Source of the DNA: Candidula unifasciata
Lineage: Eukaryota > Mollusca > Gastropoda > Stylommatophora > Geomitridae
Assembly (NCBI GenBank): GCA_905116865.2
Contig: CAJHNH020003139.1
Location: forward strand, 614,986 to 678,985
DNA: 64,000 nucleotides
Direction of reading: 5' to 3'
The notes beneath the pieces were generated by a model. The model was not told where the DNA came from. It saw nothing but the letters and a program-made list of their open reading frames with translations, and did not search any database. A program made the translations under genes and the position numbers. How positions within the stretch are numbered: the first letter of the stretch is position 1; each line of letters starts with the position of its first letter. This document shows, piece by piece, positions 45,946 through 57,449 of the stretch.

Positions 45946-46632
45946 ACATAGGGGCCTATGTTGATCTGTGCACAGACATAATCCTGTATGGTTGTGTAGA
46001 CAAAGCCCCATGTTAATCTGTGCACAGACATATTCCTGTACGTGGTTGTGTAGACAAGGCCCCATGTTAATCTGTGCAAAGACATATTCCTGTACGTGGC
46101 TGTGTAGACAAGGCCCCATGTTAATCTGTGCACATACATATTCCTGTATGTGGTTGTGTAGACAAGGCCTCATGTTGATCTGTGCACAGACATATTCCTG
46201 TACGTCGCTGTGTAGACAAGGCCCCATGTTAATCTGTGCACAGACATATTCGTTTATGTGGTTGTGTAGACAAGGCCCCATGTTAATCTGTGCACATATA
46301 TATTCCTGTACATGGTTGTGTAGACAAGGCCCCATGTTAATCTGTGCACAGACATATTCCTGTACGTGGTGGTGTAGACAAGGCTCCATGTTAATCTGTG
46401 CACAGACATATTCCTGTACGGGGCTGTGTAGACAAGGCCCCATGTTAATCTGTGCACAGACATATTCCTGTACGTGGTTGTGTAGACAAGGCCCTATGTT
46501 AATCTGTGCACAGACATATTCGTGTATGTGGTTGTGTAGGCAAGGCCTCATGTTAATCTGTGCACAGACATATTCGTGTATGTGGTTGTGTAGACAAGGC
46601 CCCATGTTAATCTGTGCACAGACATATTCCTA
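45946..46632. repeat. 54-bp tandem array, about 12 copies
   Basis: Unit: TGTTAATCTGTGCACAGACA plus TATTCCTGTACGTGGTTGTG and TAGACAAGGCCCCA. Divisible by 3 and stop-free, hence false frames of 251 (+) and 224 (-) residues. Confidence 0.95.
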
Positions 46633-47060
46633 TGAGAGCAACCTTCAGAGCACAAGGCAAACAGGTTGTCCATACAACCAGCGAGACCTCTATACAGAAG
46701 TAGGGGTCATGAAGAAGCTATGAAGCAATTCGAAAATTGAATTGAGACTGAACATGTGGATGTCGGGAAGGAAGGTTTGTGGAAGAAATTAACCAGAAAC
46801 ATTCCACATTTTTGACTTCATTAAAAATATCATCATCATCTTGCACTTTGGCCAATGAGCTCTCAGGTGAAGGTTAGTTGATGACCTGACATTGATGTTG
46901 GTTAAGGAGGGGGGGGGGGGGCAATAATTATTGTCATGCTATGTGACTTACAATGTTTTTCATGTCATCATTTCACATTTTCTGGGGTACCCTTTTGCTC
47001 TGTAGTAGCTCTTTTCCAATGATGAACGACAGATCAAAGCAGGGGATGTTTGGAGATAGC
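46633..47060. other. Intron, poly-G near 46908
   Basis: A poly-G run at 46908-46921; no other feature. Confidence 0.4.
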
Positions 47061-47061
47061 A

Positions 47062-48488
47062 TTGCTGCCAACCTCCATTGATGAGGCAGCATTTAACTTA
47101 TGGATTTATTGAATCTTCTTTAAACCCAGGCTGAACTGTTGGATAGTGGGGCCATAAACCTTCATTGTTGAGGCAGCACTTAACTGATTGATTGATTGAA
47201 TCTTCTGTAAACCTTCATTGTTGAGGCAGCACTTAGCTGATTGATTGATTGAATCTTCTGTAAACCTTCATTGTTGAGGCAGCACTTAGCTGATTGATTG
47301 ATTGAATCTTCTGTAAACCTTCATTGTTGAGGCAGCACTTAACTGATTGATTGATTGAATCTTCTGTAAACCTTCATTGTTGAGGCAGCACTTAGCTGAT
47401 TGATTGATTGAATCTTCTGTAAACCTTCATTGTTGAGGCAGCACTTAGCTGATTGATTGATTGAATCTTCTGTAAACCTTCATTGTTGAGGCAGCACTTA
47501 GCTGATTGATTGATTGAATCTTCTGTAAACCTTCATTGTTGAGGCAGCACTTAGCTGATTGATTGATTGAATCTTCTGTAAACCTTCATTGTTGAGGCAG
47601 CACTTGACTGATTGATTGATTGAATCTTCTGTAAACTTCCATTGTTGAGGCAGCACTTAGCTGATTGATTGATTGAATCTTCTGTAAACCTCCATTGTTG
47701 AGGCAGCACTTAGCTGATTGATTGATTGAATCTTCTGTAAACCTCCATTGTTGAGGCAGCACTTAGCTGATTGATTGATTGAATCTTCTGTAAACCTTCA
47801 TTGTTGAGGCAGCACTTAGCTGATTGATTGATTGAATCTTCTGTAAACCTTCATTGTTGAGGCAGCACTTAGCTGATTGATTGATTGAATCTTCTGTAAA
47901 CCTTAATTGTTGAGGCAGCACTTAGCTGATTGATTGATTGAATCTTCTGTAAACCTTCATTGTTGAGGCAGCACTTGACTGATTGATTGATTGAATCTTC
48001 TGTAAACTTCCATTGTTGAGGCAGCACTTAGCTGATTGATTGATTGAATCTTCTGTAAACCTCCATTGTTGAGGCAGCACTTAGCTGATTGATTGATTGA
48101 ATCTTCTGTAAACCTCCATTGTTGAGGCAGCACTTAGCTGATTGATTGATTGAATCTTCTGTAAACCTTTATTGTTGAGGCAGCACTTAGCTGATTGATT
48201 GATTGAATCTTCTGTAAACCTTCATTGTTGAGGCAGCACTTAGCTGATTGATTGATTGAATCTTCTGTAAACCTTCATTGTTGAGGCAGCACTTAGCTGA
48301 TTGATTGATTGAATCTTCTGTAAACCTTCATTGTTGAGGCAGCACTTAACTGATTGATTGATTGAATCTTCTGTAAACTTCCATTGTTGATGTAACATTT
48401 AACTGATCGATTGATTGAATCTTCTCTAAACCATTATTGTTGAGGTAACATTTAACTGATCGATTTATTGAATTTTCTGTAAACCCAG
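47062..48488 (+). repeat. 53-bp array bounded by copies of the exon 8 splice acceptor
   Basis: About 25 units of TTGAGGCAGCACTTAGCTGA plus TTGATTGATTGAATCTTCTG and TAAACCTTCATTG. The unit next to exon 8 reads TTTATTGAATTTTCTGTAAACCCAG|GCTGAACTG. A second copy of that junction lies at the left end (47100-47165): TTTAAACCCAGGCTGAACTG, TTGGATAGTGGGGCCATAAACC. So the acceptor and about 35 bases of exon 8 are duplicated 1.36 kb upstream, and the inner units lack the exon part between two TAAACC micro-repeats. Confidence 0.93.
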
Positions 48489-48613
48489 GCTGAACTGTTG
48501 GATAGTGTGGCCCTAAACCTCCATCGCATTGACAAGGATGTACAGCGGTGTGATCGCAACTACCATTACTTTGTCCCAGACAATCTGGAGAAGTTACGTA
48601 ACATCATGTGCAC
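48489..48613 (+). CDS. SGSM exon 8 of window: TBC core with arginine finger
   Basis: Visible residues 405-445 plus a split codon; enters in phase 0, leaves in phase 2. Acceptor TGTAAACCCAG, donor TGCAC|GTAAGC. Encodes [20 protein letters not shown], then [20 protein letters not shown]. The IxxDxxR motif is I418-D-K-D-V-Q-R424; R424 (48546-48548) is the catalytic arginine finger of TBC RabGAPs. The RCDRNYxYF sequence is diagnostic of the SGSM/TBC1D15-like group. All active residues are intact, so the enzyme should be functional. A decoy copy of this exon's start lies upstream at 47127-47165 and would run into a stop after about 13 codons. Confidence 0.97.
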
Positions 48614-49530
48614 GTAAGCTCACTCGACTGGTTGATTGTTTCTGTCCTTGTCCACTTCATTTTTATTTGCAGTGGATGTTCACTGCATTGTCCATTTGTC
48701 GATTACATTGATATGTGTAGCCCTTTTATCAACACATCTTTTTTTTTTAGATTATTAGTTTTAGAAACGTATTACTTCTTTTTGTTTGATGTGTGTATGC
48801 AGCATGTACATGTTGATGCATGTATGCATGCATGTCTGTATGTCACACACTGCCTGAATCCACCTTTTTGGCCTACACTGCTCAGTTATTCAATCATTTA
48901 TTCATCATCCTTGTTAAGAAAGGGCAGGCATTAGATTTAAATAAGTGCAATAAATGCACTATAGAAGTGTGTAAATGTTCCTAATTCCCCCACTATGTAT
49001 CATGTATCCTGTATATTGTTTCTGTGAGTCAGTCAAGTTTGCTGTGTGAGCTAGTCTCCTACATAGGGCTGTTTGGTTTAGAATTGAACTTATTTCACAG
49101 TTCCTGACATTCTGTGATTCAATTGCTTGTGGCAGAGAGTTTAGAAATTGTTCTCATGGTTGAACCTTCCACTCTGTAAAATCTTCACAAAATGACCTCG
49201 TTCAAAATTCTATTAGAAGTAAACCCATTATTATAATTCTCTGAATGCTGCTGTGTCAAACCGCAGGAAGAGGAGATGGAGAAGCAGAAGAAATTAGGAG
49301 TCTGTCAGTTTTTAAAAAAATCCTGGGTTGTAATCAGCGACCACCGGGCAGGTAAGCATGATTGCCACTGTGACATTGCGGCTGTCAAGTCACTGAAAAC
49401 AAAAAACAAAACAAAAAAACAAAAAAATATTGTGTGCAAAGATGATTTTTGACATGAAGGGAACTAACACTAAATAAAAATGGAGCACAGAATTAACTGC
49501 TTTCCTTCCCTTTGACCTCGACAAATGCTG
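48614..49530. other. Intron after exon 8
   Basis: ATGCATG-rich patch near 48800-48845. No exon or element recognised. Confidence 0.4.
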
Positions 49531-49536
49531 TTTGTT

Positions 49537-49537
<1 letters not shown>

Positions 49538-49575
<38 letters not shown>

Positions 49576-49612
49576 ACACACACACACACACACACTCACA
49601 CACACACACATG
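49538..49612. repeat. (CA)n microsatellite
   Basis: CA dinucleotides with GAGA and CACT interruptions. Confidence 0.97.
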
Positions 49613-50125
49613 GAGCAAAAAAAATGAATCATAAAGAGTTTTTTTTATGAGGTCACTGTGATATTAAATAAAAAAAGAACATATGTTTTTGCCCCCACCT
49701 CAAATAATGTCTCCAGAGTATTATTATTTTTAAATTTTTATTTTATTTTCGGTAAATATAATCATGCCTATCACATCTAGAATGACTGTTTTGGTGTCAG
49801 AATGAGAATACTAGAGATAGGTTGCAACTGATTTTTTTTTTTTTTTGGGGGGGTCCGAAATAATGCTGTATATGTGATTGGTTATTTTCTTTAAATTTCA
49901 GTCACTTTGTAGTGTTTGTCTTACTTGTTCTCTATGGTTAGAAGAAATCTGGCTTCTCCAGTGAGTAATTGCACTGTATTTGTTTAGCCATTTTGAAAGT
50001 AATGCACATAATTTTCATTGTGGTTATTCCCTCCTTGGGCATTTCCTGGTCAGTCTTCTGGAATCAAAAAAATTTGAGATGGCAGCCAATCTGATCTGAA
50101 TTGTTTCCTCTTTCTGGTATGTGAC

Positions 50126-50262
50126 TGATACTTGTGGTTTGTACCAGGTGCTTGTGGTTTGGACCAGGTACTTGTGGTTTGGACCAGGTACTTGTGGTTT
50201 GGACCAGGTACTTGTGGTTTGGACCAGGTACTTGTGGTTTGGACCAGGTACATGTGGTTTCT
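50126..50262. repeat. 20-bp tandem repeat, about 7 copies
   Basis: Unit TTGTGGTTTGGACCAGGTAC, perfect in the middle. Each copy contains ACCAG|GTAC, a donor-like site, about 250 bp before exon 9. Confidence 0.96.
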
Positions 50263-50516
50263 TAATCTTGATTGTATTGCCTACAGTTGTGTTTATTATA
50301 TGTCAGGACATGTGTTTATCCAAGGTTTTTATGTCTGTCACTCTTTGTTTTTATTTATATTGTGTGAGGAGCATTTTCCTACAGACATAATTCTAAATGA
50401 AGCTTTATTTTTCTCACAGCCATGGTAATATTACTGATTTTCACAGTTAAGAAGTAATCTAAAAATAACAGTTTGCGTCATGTGTGTTCAAAGAATTCTC
50501 TGGCCATGTTTCGCAG

Positions 50517-50599
50517 GTATGTGTGGCAGCATCTGGATGTTGGCTATGTACAGGGCATGTGCGACCTCGTGGCTCCATTGCTGGTTATCTTTGATGATG
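50517..50599 (+). CDS. SGSM exon 9 of window: TBC core with glutamine finger
   Basis: Visible residues 446-473 plus a split codon; enters in phase 2, leaves in phase 1. Acceptor CATGTTTCGCAG, donor GATG|GTATGT. Encodes [20 protein letters not shown] then LLVIFDD. The YxQ motif is Y456-V-Q458; Q458 (50551-50553) is the glutamine finger that, with the arginine of exon 8, completes the dual-finger mechanism of TBC GAPs. Near-identical in sequence to vertebrate SGSM1/2 here. Short exon, but unmistakable. Confidence 0.97.
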
Positions 50600-50769
50600 G
50601 TATGTGGTTATCGTTTTCCTAAAATAACTTGTCATTTTTATAATTTATTCTGTATTTTAAAGTCTCTGCTAATAATTGAAATGCTTTTAATTAACTCTTT
50701 TCTGTACGCCCCTTGTCAGGCTTTATTTTAGCAAGGTTACAGCTGGTTTATCCGGTATTGCATTGTCTC

Positions 50770-50890
50770 CCTTTAATCCATCTCATGAGGGATGTTCACA
50801 CACCAAGCACTGAAAGCCGTGACATTTCAAAGAAAGTGAGGGATGTTCACACACATGGGCACTGAAAGCCGTGACATTTCAAAGAAAGAA
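50770..50890. repeat. Direct duplication of about 52 bp
   Basis: GAGGGATGTTCACACAC through GCCGTGACATTTCAAAGAAAG occurs twice in tandem. Confidence 0.85.
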
Positions 50891-50954
50891 AAGAAAGAGA
50901 AACTGGAATGGAGGCAGAGCTAAAGGTCACCCACCTAAGCAATAGATAGATGAT

Positions 50955-51075
50955 AGAAGGAATCTATGAGACTGTAAATAGCAGCATCTGTGTTGCACAT
51001 ACCAAGGGTCAGACCCGATGTCTTTTCAAAGCTGACACCACAAGGCAATAACAAAATGTAGAGACAAGGAGAACA
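50955..51075 (-). mobile_element. Dispersed repeat shared with 42203-42310
   Basis: See the shared segments described there; here preceded by GCAATAGATAGATGATAGAA and AATCTATGAGACTGTAAATA. Probably a retroelement 3' end; family and strand uncertain. Confidence 0.5.
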
Positions 51076-51494
51076 AAACCATAACAATAATAATAAGTGT
51101 ACTTACTACTTTTGGGTGCATGGGATCAAAGGGATCCCAGGTTGTTGAATAGCAGTGCCACAGACAGAGAATTGACTGTATGAAGTTTAGCTGTTTGATC
51201 CCATTCCCTGAGATGCAGAGGAGTAATCTTTGGTTGCCAGGACACATCTGGTGTGATAATATCTATTTGCTCTTGCACTCGATTTCAGAAACTGAGCACA
51301 TGCGACTATTTGAAAAATACTGCAAGTTGATTTTCTGTATACTGTGAAATTGTGTCAATCATATTTATTCAACAGGCTTACATTTTCTTTTTCTCCTAGA
51401 CTGAATCCTATCTAAATTAGCAAGAAACATCCTCAAGAACAAAAGAAAACAAGAAAAAAGAAGCATCTAAATATCTACTAGTTAAATCTGTGGT
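51076..51494. other. Intron, nothing recognised
   Basis: Plain intron sequence before the 15-bp array. Confidence 0.4.
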
Positions 51495-51832
51495 TTCTTA
51501 TTGACACCACACTTATTGACCCCACACTTATTGACCGCACACTTATTGACCTCACACTTTTTGACCTCACACTTATTGACCCCACACTTATTGACCCCAC
51601 ACTTATTGACCCCACACTTATTGACCCCACACTTATTGATCCCACACTTATTGACCCCACACTTATTGACCCCACACTTATTGACCCCAAACTTATTGAC
51701 CCCACACTTATTGACCCCAAACTTATTGACCCCACACTTATTGACCCCACACTTATTGACCCCACACTTATTGACCCCACACTTATTGACCCCACACTTA
51801 TTGACCCCACACTTATTGACCCCACACTTGTA
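51495..51832. repeat. 15-bp tandem array, 22 copies
   Basis: Unit ACTTATTGACCCCAC with few variants; stop-free in several frames, so ORFs of 110-160 residues are artefacts. Confidence 0.97.
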
Positions 51833-52313
51833 ACTTGGGTTACTTGTTAATTTGAAGGTTAATAAACCGATCTTGTCACTTAAAACAATATTAATGTAGA
51901 TTTGCTCAAGCAAAAGCAGCATTTTATCTGTCTTTGACACTATCTGGTCTTTTGTGCTCCCCAAGTTCCTTCAAGCATGCAAAAGGGACATGAATTGGGT
52001 TGAGTCAAGAATTGACATCACAGCACTCTGTCCACATCTTCAGCAGCCAGCGCAGTGTTCCAGTACTGATGGTACCGGTCACAGTCTGGTTATATGTCCG
52101 TCTTGCCTCTCCTCAGAATGTAGTGAGTAGGACAGACCCTCTGGTTACACCCAGGTGCCTCATTCTCTCCAGACCATAATAATAAGGGACATTAGTGATA
52201 AGATAGTCTTAGTAGGTCTATTGTTTGATAATATCGCCGCCAGTGATCCAACAAGTCATTTATTCGTTAGGGTTTGTTGATTTTAAAAACAGTATCAAAT
52301 CAAGAACAATGAT
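51833..52313. other. Intron, nothing recognised
   Basis: Plain sequence; no exon, element or repeat. Confidence 0.4.
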
Positions 52314-52606
52314 TTAATTTAAACAAGGTTGACAAGCACTTCAGTGTACAGATACTTCTAACAGGTTATTGACTGTTATTGAATGTTTAAACAAGGTTAA
52401 CAAGCACTTCAGTATACAGATACTTCACACTACTAACAAGTTATTGACTGTTATTGAATGTTTAAACAAGGTTGACAAGTGCTTCAGTATACAGATACTT
52501 CACACTACTAACGAGTTATTGACTGTTATTGAATGTTTAAACAAGGTTGACAAGTGCTTCAGTATACAGATACTTCACACTTCAAACAGGTTATTGAATG
52601 TTTATA
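52314..52606. repeat. About 75-bp tandem repeat, 3.5 copies
   Basis: Unit contains TTTAAACAAGGTTGACAAG, CTTCAGTATACAGATACTTC and TTATTGACTGTTATTGAATG. Confidence 0.93.
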
Positions 52607-52759
52607 AGCTGTCTACTAACATGAAGTCCAAATGTCTTTCTTCTAACAAAGTTTATGCTGTGTTCTCTTGTAGATGTATCAGTTACTCCTCAAAGGTTTG
52701 TTATCTACTTTTAATTTCAGTAAAGTGCCTCCGACAAGTTCTGTCTTAAAAATACAGTT

Positions 52760-54345
52760 ATTTAGTGCTCAACACACGGCACACTATCCTTCCTCTCTGC
52801 CCTTGTTGTACTCAACACACCACACACTATCCTTCCTCTCTGCCCTTGTACTCAACACACCACACACTGTCCGTCCTCTCTGCCCTTGTACTCAACACAC
52901 GGCACACTATCCTTCCTCTCTGCCCTTGTACTCAACACACCACACACTGTCCGTCCTCTCTGCCCTTGTACTCAACACACGGCACACTATCCTTCCTCTC
53001 TGCCCTTGTACTCAACACACGGCACACTGTCCGTCCTCTCTGCCCTTGTACTCAACACACCACACACTGTCCGTCCTCTCTGCCCATGTTGTACTCAACA
53101 CACCACACACTGTCTGTCCTCTCTGCCCATGTTGTACTCAACACACCACACACTGTCTGTCCTCTCTGCCCATGTTGTGCTCAACACACGGCACACTGTC
53201 TGTCCTCTCTGCCCTTGTTGTGCTCAACACACCACACACTGTCTGTCCTCTCTGCCCATGTTGTGCTCAACACACGGCACACTGTCCGTCCTCTCTGCCC
53301 TTGTACTCAACACACCACACACTGTCCGTCCTCTCTGCCCATGTTGTACTCAACACACCGCACACTGTCCATCCTCTCTGTCCATGTTGTGCTCAACACA
53401 CCACACACTATCCTTTCTCTCTGCCCTTGTTGCACTCAACACACCGCACACTGTCCGTCCTCTCTGCCCATGTTGTACTCAACACACCACACACTATCCT
53501 TCCTCTCTGCCCATGTTGTACTCAACACACCACACACTATCCTTCCTCTCTGCCCATGTTGTACTCAACACACCACACACTATCCTTCCTCTCTGCCCAT
53601 GTTGTACTCAACACACCGCACACTGTCCATCCTCTCTGCCCATGTTGTACTCAACACACCACACACTATCCGTCCTCTCTGCCCATGTTGTACTCAACAC
53701 ACCGCACACTGTCCGTCCTCTCTGCCCATGTTGTACTCAACACACCACACACTGTCTGTCCTCTCTGTCCATGTTGTGCTCAACACACCACACACTGTCT
53801 GTCCTCTCTGCCCATGTTGTACTCAACACACCGCACACTGTCCATCCTCTCTGTCCATGTTGTACTCAACACACCGCACACTGTCCATCCTCTCTGTCCA
53901 TGTTGTGCTCAACACACCACACACTATCCGTCCTCTCTGTCCATGTTGTGCTCAACACACCACACACTGTCTGTCCTCTCTGTCCATGTTGTGCTCAACA
54001 CACCACACACTGTCTGTCCTCTCTGCCCATGTTGTGCTCAACACACCACACACTGTCTGTCCTCTCTGCCCATGTTGTGCTCAACACACCACACACTGTC
54101 CATCCTCTCTGTCCATGTTGTACTCAACACACCGCACACTGTCCGTCCTCTCTGTCCTTGTTGTGCTCAACACACCACACACTGTCCGTCCTCTCTGTCC
54201 TTGTTGTACTCAACACACCGCACACTGTCCATCCTCTCTGCCCATGTTGTGCTCAACACACCGCACACTGTCCGTCCTCTCTGCCCATGTTGTGCTCAAC
54301 ACACCGCACACTGTCCGTCCTCTCTGCCCATGTTGTGCCCTTCCT
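52760..54345. repeat. 40/43-bp tandem array, about 37 copies
   Basis: Unit: CTCAACACACCACACACTGT plus CCGTCCTCTCTGCCCATGTTGTA (40- and 43-bp forms). Stop-free in all three + frames, which makes false ORFs of 498-604 residues that read as repeats of STHHTLSVLS or TPHTVRPLCPCC. The pyrimidine-rich strand with CTCAAC motifs has no splice junction. Confidence 0.96.
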
Positions 54346-54942
54346 TCCCTGCCTCCACTTCATCTCTCGTTATATCCTTTAGTCTCAGAGCATCAGCAAT
54401 TTGTTCTCTTCCATCTGTCAACTTGACCATTCTCAGCTTGGTAGATTTTCTGGTCCGTTCGTCCCGCTTCCACAAAAGGACATATTAATATGCCTCTCCT
54501 GTGTCTACCTCGAGAGGAGGGGGTGGGGCTCCTTCTATGAGACTGCATTCATTTTGTTCGCATCTGTTCTATTTCAGACTAATGGATGGTTCGTGCTGAT
54601 TAAGTTTGGAGTCTAATTCCTGTGTTGACTACTTCTGAGCATTGAATACCACCATAAATGATCCATAATAGCGTCTGGGGGAATTATCAACATACTGCTT
54701 CACCTGCTGCCCTCTGGTTCCTTCATCCTGATTGTCAGACCAAGTGTTCTAATTCATGGTAGTTGTTGAGTGTTTCTCTATGTTATTTAGTCAAGAATGT
54801 AGGTCAAAATGTTCAGTTGCTTGGATGTTTAACCTTCAGGTTTCTTGTTAGATAAGAAAAAAAACAGTCATCCAACCACTCTCATTAATCACTGCATCAA
54901 ATCTTGTAATGCTTTATATGATTTCTGTTTGACTGATTTCAG
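54346..54942. other. Intron before exon 10
   Basis: No element recognised. Ends at a usable acceptor (TTTGACTGATTTCAG). Confidence 0.4.
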
Positions 54943-55052
54943 AATCATTGGCCTACAGTTGCTTCTGTCAGTTGATGAAGAGAATGTCTTACAACTTTCC
55001 TCATGGAGGGGCCATGGACACACATTTTGCAAACATGAGATCATTGATTCAG
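54943..55052 (+). CDS. SGSM exon 10 of window: TBC core
   Basis: Visible residues 474-510; enters in phase 1 (split Glu: D-D-E), leaves in phase 0. Acceptor TGTTTGACTGATTTCAG, donor CAG|GTTTGT. Encodes [20 protein letters not shown], then [16 protein letters not shown]. The [13 protein letters not shown] stretch is nearly invariant in SGSM1/2. The open frame that scores longest over these bases is in another frame; the real one was found by extending from exon 9. It connects to exon 11 as [12 protein letters not shown]. Confidence 0.95.
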
Positions 55053-55924
55053 GTTTGTTTCAAACCAGCACTTGACACAATAATCCTGTCCCACAGAGGA
55101 CTGCAGGGCATACCTGACTAGTGTTTGGTGTCGCCATTTTGTGTGCCTTCATTGTAACTTCTTTGGAAATGACAATCCACATTTTTTTGGCAGTTCATGA
55201 AAATGGAAACTAAAGTATCTCATAACATGTTGCAAGGGAGGATAGTCACGGGGAGATCAAGAGAGGTGGGGTCAGACAGTCTGAAATCTTGATGTTGAGG
55301 AAAACTATTTTAAAAAGTGATTGAGAAATAAGAAATAAAACCAGAAACACATAACAAGGACTCAGAAAAGAAGAAGCCTCATATATGTGAGTTCATTGTT
55401 TTCTGATGGGAACCTCTCAGAGCGCTAATATAAGAAATATCAAAGTGCCTCTTGAGGAAACTTCACAAAGATAGAGGATTGCCCATGTCAGACCAGCTAG
55501 TGAGATTTGGTTCTGTAGAAGAATGACAACAACAGACAAAATGTGTAGTGATCATCTCTTGACAGAGACTACGGAATGAACATGGAGGGAAGAAACTTTA
55601 TTATATGGAATAACATGTGTAAGGATGCGTGAATTTTTAAACTAAGGCTAGATCCAGCAAGAAAGGACATATTGGAGGGAGAGCATGATATGAGAACAGC
55701 CAGTGTGATACTAGACAGTATCTACAGCTGAAGATATTTACTGCAGGAGACGGAGCATCTATGGAGATGCCGGGATAGTATGGTGTTGATTCTAACAGGA
55801 GTCAATCAGTAAATCAGACAATCATCAGTGTTTGAGTCAGAAAGACAAGAAAGCTGAGACACTGTGAATATTTAGTTCAGTTAAAGTCGAGATGATCAAC
55901 ATCATTGCACTAGGTTTTATTCCA
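55053..55924. other. Intron, no clear feature
   Basis: Possible very decayed LINE tail near 55230-55300 (AAGGGAGGATAGTCACGGGG), not strong enough to call. Confidence 0.35.
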
Positions 55925-56108
55925 TACGACTGTCTCTTTCCACAGATGGCTAGCTGCCACACAGAGCATAAACCCCCTAGCTCCGGAGATGATCTCCAGG
56001 GATCTCCTTTAAAATTGCACTGGTGAACAGAATAACACATCTGTGAAATGAACCCACGACCTTAAGAGCACGAGGCATCTGGCTTGGCCACTTTGCTCCG
56101 GTGACACC
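55925..56108 (-). mobile_element. tRNA-derived SINE, minus strand
   Basis: Minus strand from 56108: GAGCAAAGTGGCCAAGCC (box A region), GATGCCTCGTGCTC, then GGTCGTGGGTTCATT (box B region), followed by a body with GGAGCTAGGGGGTTTATGC. Same family as 18696-18860. Its head forms the left end of the array at 56085-57150. Confidence 0.72.
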
Positions 56109-57150
56109 CAAACTGTGAAGACAGAATATTAGAGCAATGGCCACTTTGTTCCGGTGACACCAAAACTGTGAAGACAGAATATTAGAGCAATGGCCATTTT
56201 GCTCTGGAGACCCCCAAACTGTGAAGACAGAATATTAGAGCAATGGCCACTTTGTTCCGGTGACCCCCAAACTGTGAAGACAGAATATTAAAGCAGTGGC
56301 CACTTTGCTCTGGAGACCCCCAAACTGTGAAGACAGAATATTAGAGCAATGGCCACTTTGTTCCGGTGACCCCAAAACTGTGAAGACAGAATATTAAAGC
56401 AGTGGCCACTTTGCCTGGAGACCCCAAAACTGTGAAGACAGAATATTAGAGCAATGGCCACTTTGCTCTGGAGACCCCCAAACTGTGAAGACAGAATATT
56501 AGAGCAATGGCCACTTTGTTCCGGTGACCCCCAAACTGTGAAGACAGAATATTAGAGCAGTGGCCACTTTGTTCCGGTGACACCCAAACTGTGAAGACAG
56601 AATATTAGAGCAGTGGCCACTTTGCTCTGGAGACCCCCAAACTGTGAAGACAGAATATTAGAGCAATGGCCACTTTGTTCCGGTGACCCCCAAACTGTGA
56701 AGACAGAATATTAGAGCAGTGGCCACTTTGTTCCGGTGACACCCAAACTGTGAAGACAGAATATTAGAGCAGTGGCCACTTTGCTCTGGAGACCCCCAAA
56801 CTGTGAAGACAGAATATTAGAGCAGTGGCCACTTTGCTCTGGAGACCCCAAAACTGTGAAGACAGAATATTAGAGCAGTGGTCACTTTGTTCCGGAAACC
56901 CCCAAACTGTGAAGACAGAATATTAGAGCAGTGGTCACTTTGCTCTGGAGACCCCAAAACTGTGAAGGCAGAATATTAGAGCAGTGGTCACTTTGCTCTG
57001 GAGACCCCAAAACTGTGAAGACAGAATATTAGAGCAGTGGTCACTTTGTTCCGGAAACCCCCAAACTGTGAAGACAGAATATTAGAGCAGTGGCCACTTT
57101 GCTCTGGAGACCCCAAAACTGTGAAGACAGAATATTAGAGCAGTGGTCAC
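56085..57150. repeat. About 53-bp tandem array seeded at the SINE head, about 20 copies
   Basis: Unit: GGCCACTTTGCTCTGGAGAC plus CCCCAAACTGTGAAGACAGA and ATATTAGAGCAGT. The first unit is continuous with the SINE (CTTGGCCACTTTGCTCCGG), so each unit carries the first ~20 bases of the SINE head plus about 33 bp of flank. Two families alternate: GTTCCGGTGACCC and GCTCTGGAGACCC. Confidence 0.94.
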
Positions 57151-57449
57151 CAGATGTAGACAGACTGGTTGATCAGCAGCTAAAATTATCAAAACCTAGA
57201 AGACGTGGTTGTGTATGAACATGATCATCTGTGCTGTTTTGTATATATAGCATATGAAGATTGTGATTGTAAACGTTATTTTCAGCTTTTGTTTACCTTA
57301 TTTAAAAATTTAGCCAGGTATGTGCTCTAAATATACCTTCCTTGAATGTTGAACAGGGAATCTGAGATTTGTCCTGTTGAACTGATATTTAAAAATATGG
57401 CTTTTTGGGTAGCTAGGATGTTAAACCTTGAGATGGCAGTCCCAGAGGG
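57151..57449. other. Intron, nothing recognised
   Basis: Short plain stretch. Confidence 0.4.

Noticed and set aside
45931..46723. Frames of 251 (+) and 224 (-) residues with regular Cys/His spacing
   Set aside because: Artefact of a 54-bp repeat; spacing follows the DNA period, not a zinc-finger pattern.
52674..54488. 604-residue open frame (+), with 498- and 553-residue frames overlapping
   Set aside because: All three frames are open because the 40/43-bp unit has no stops; composition is pure repeat, with no start context, splice context or domain.
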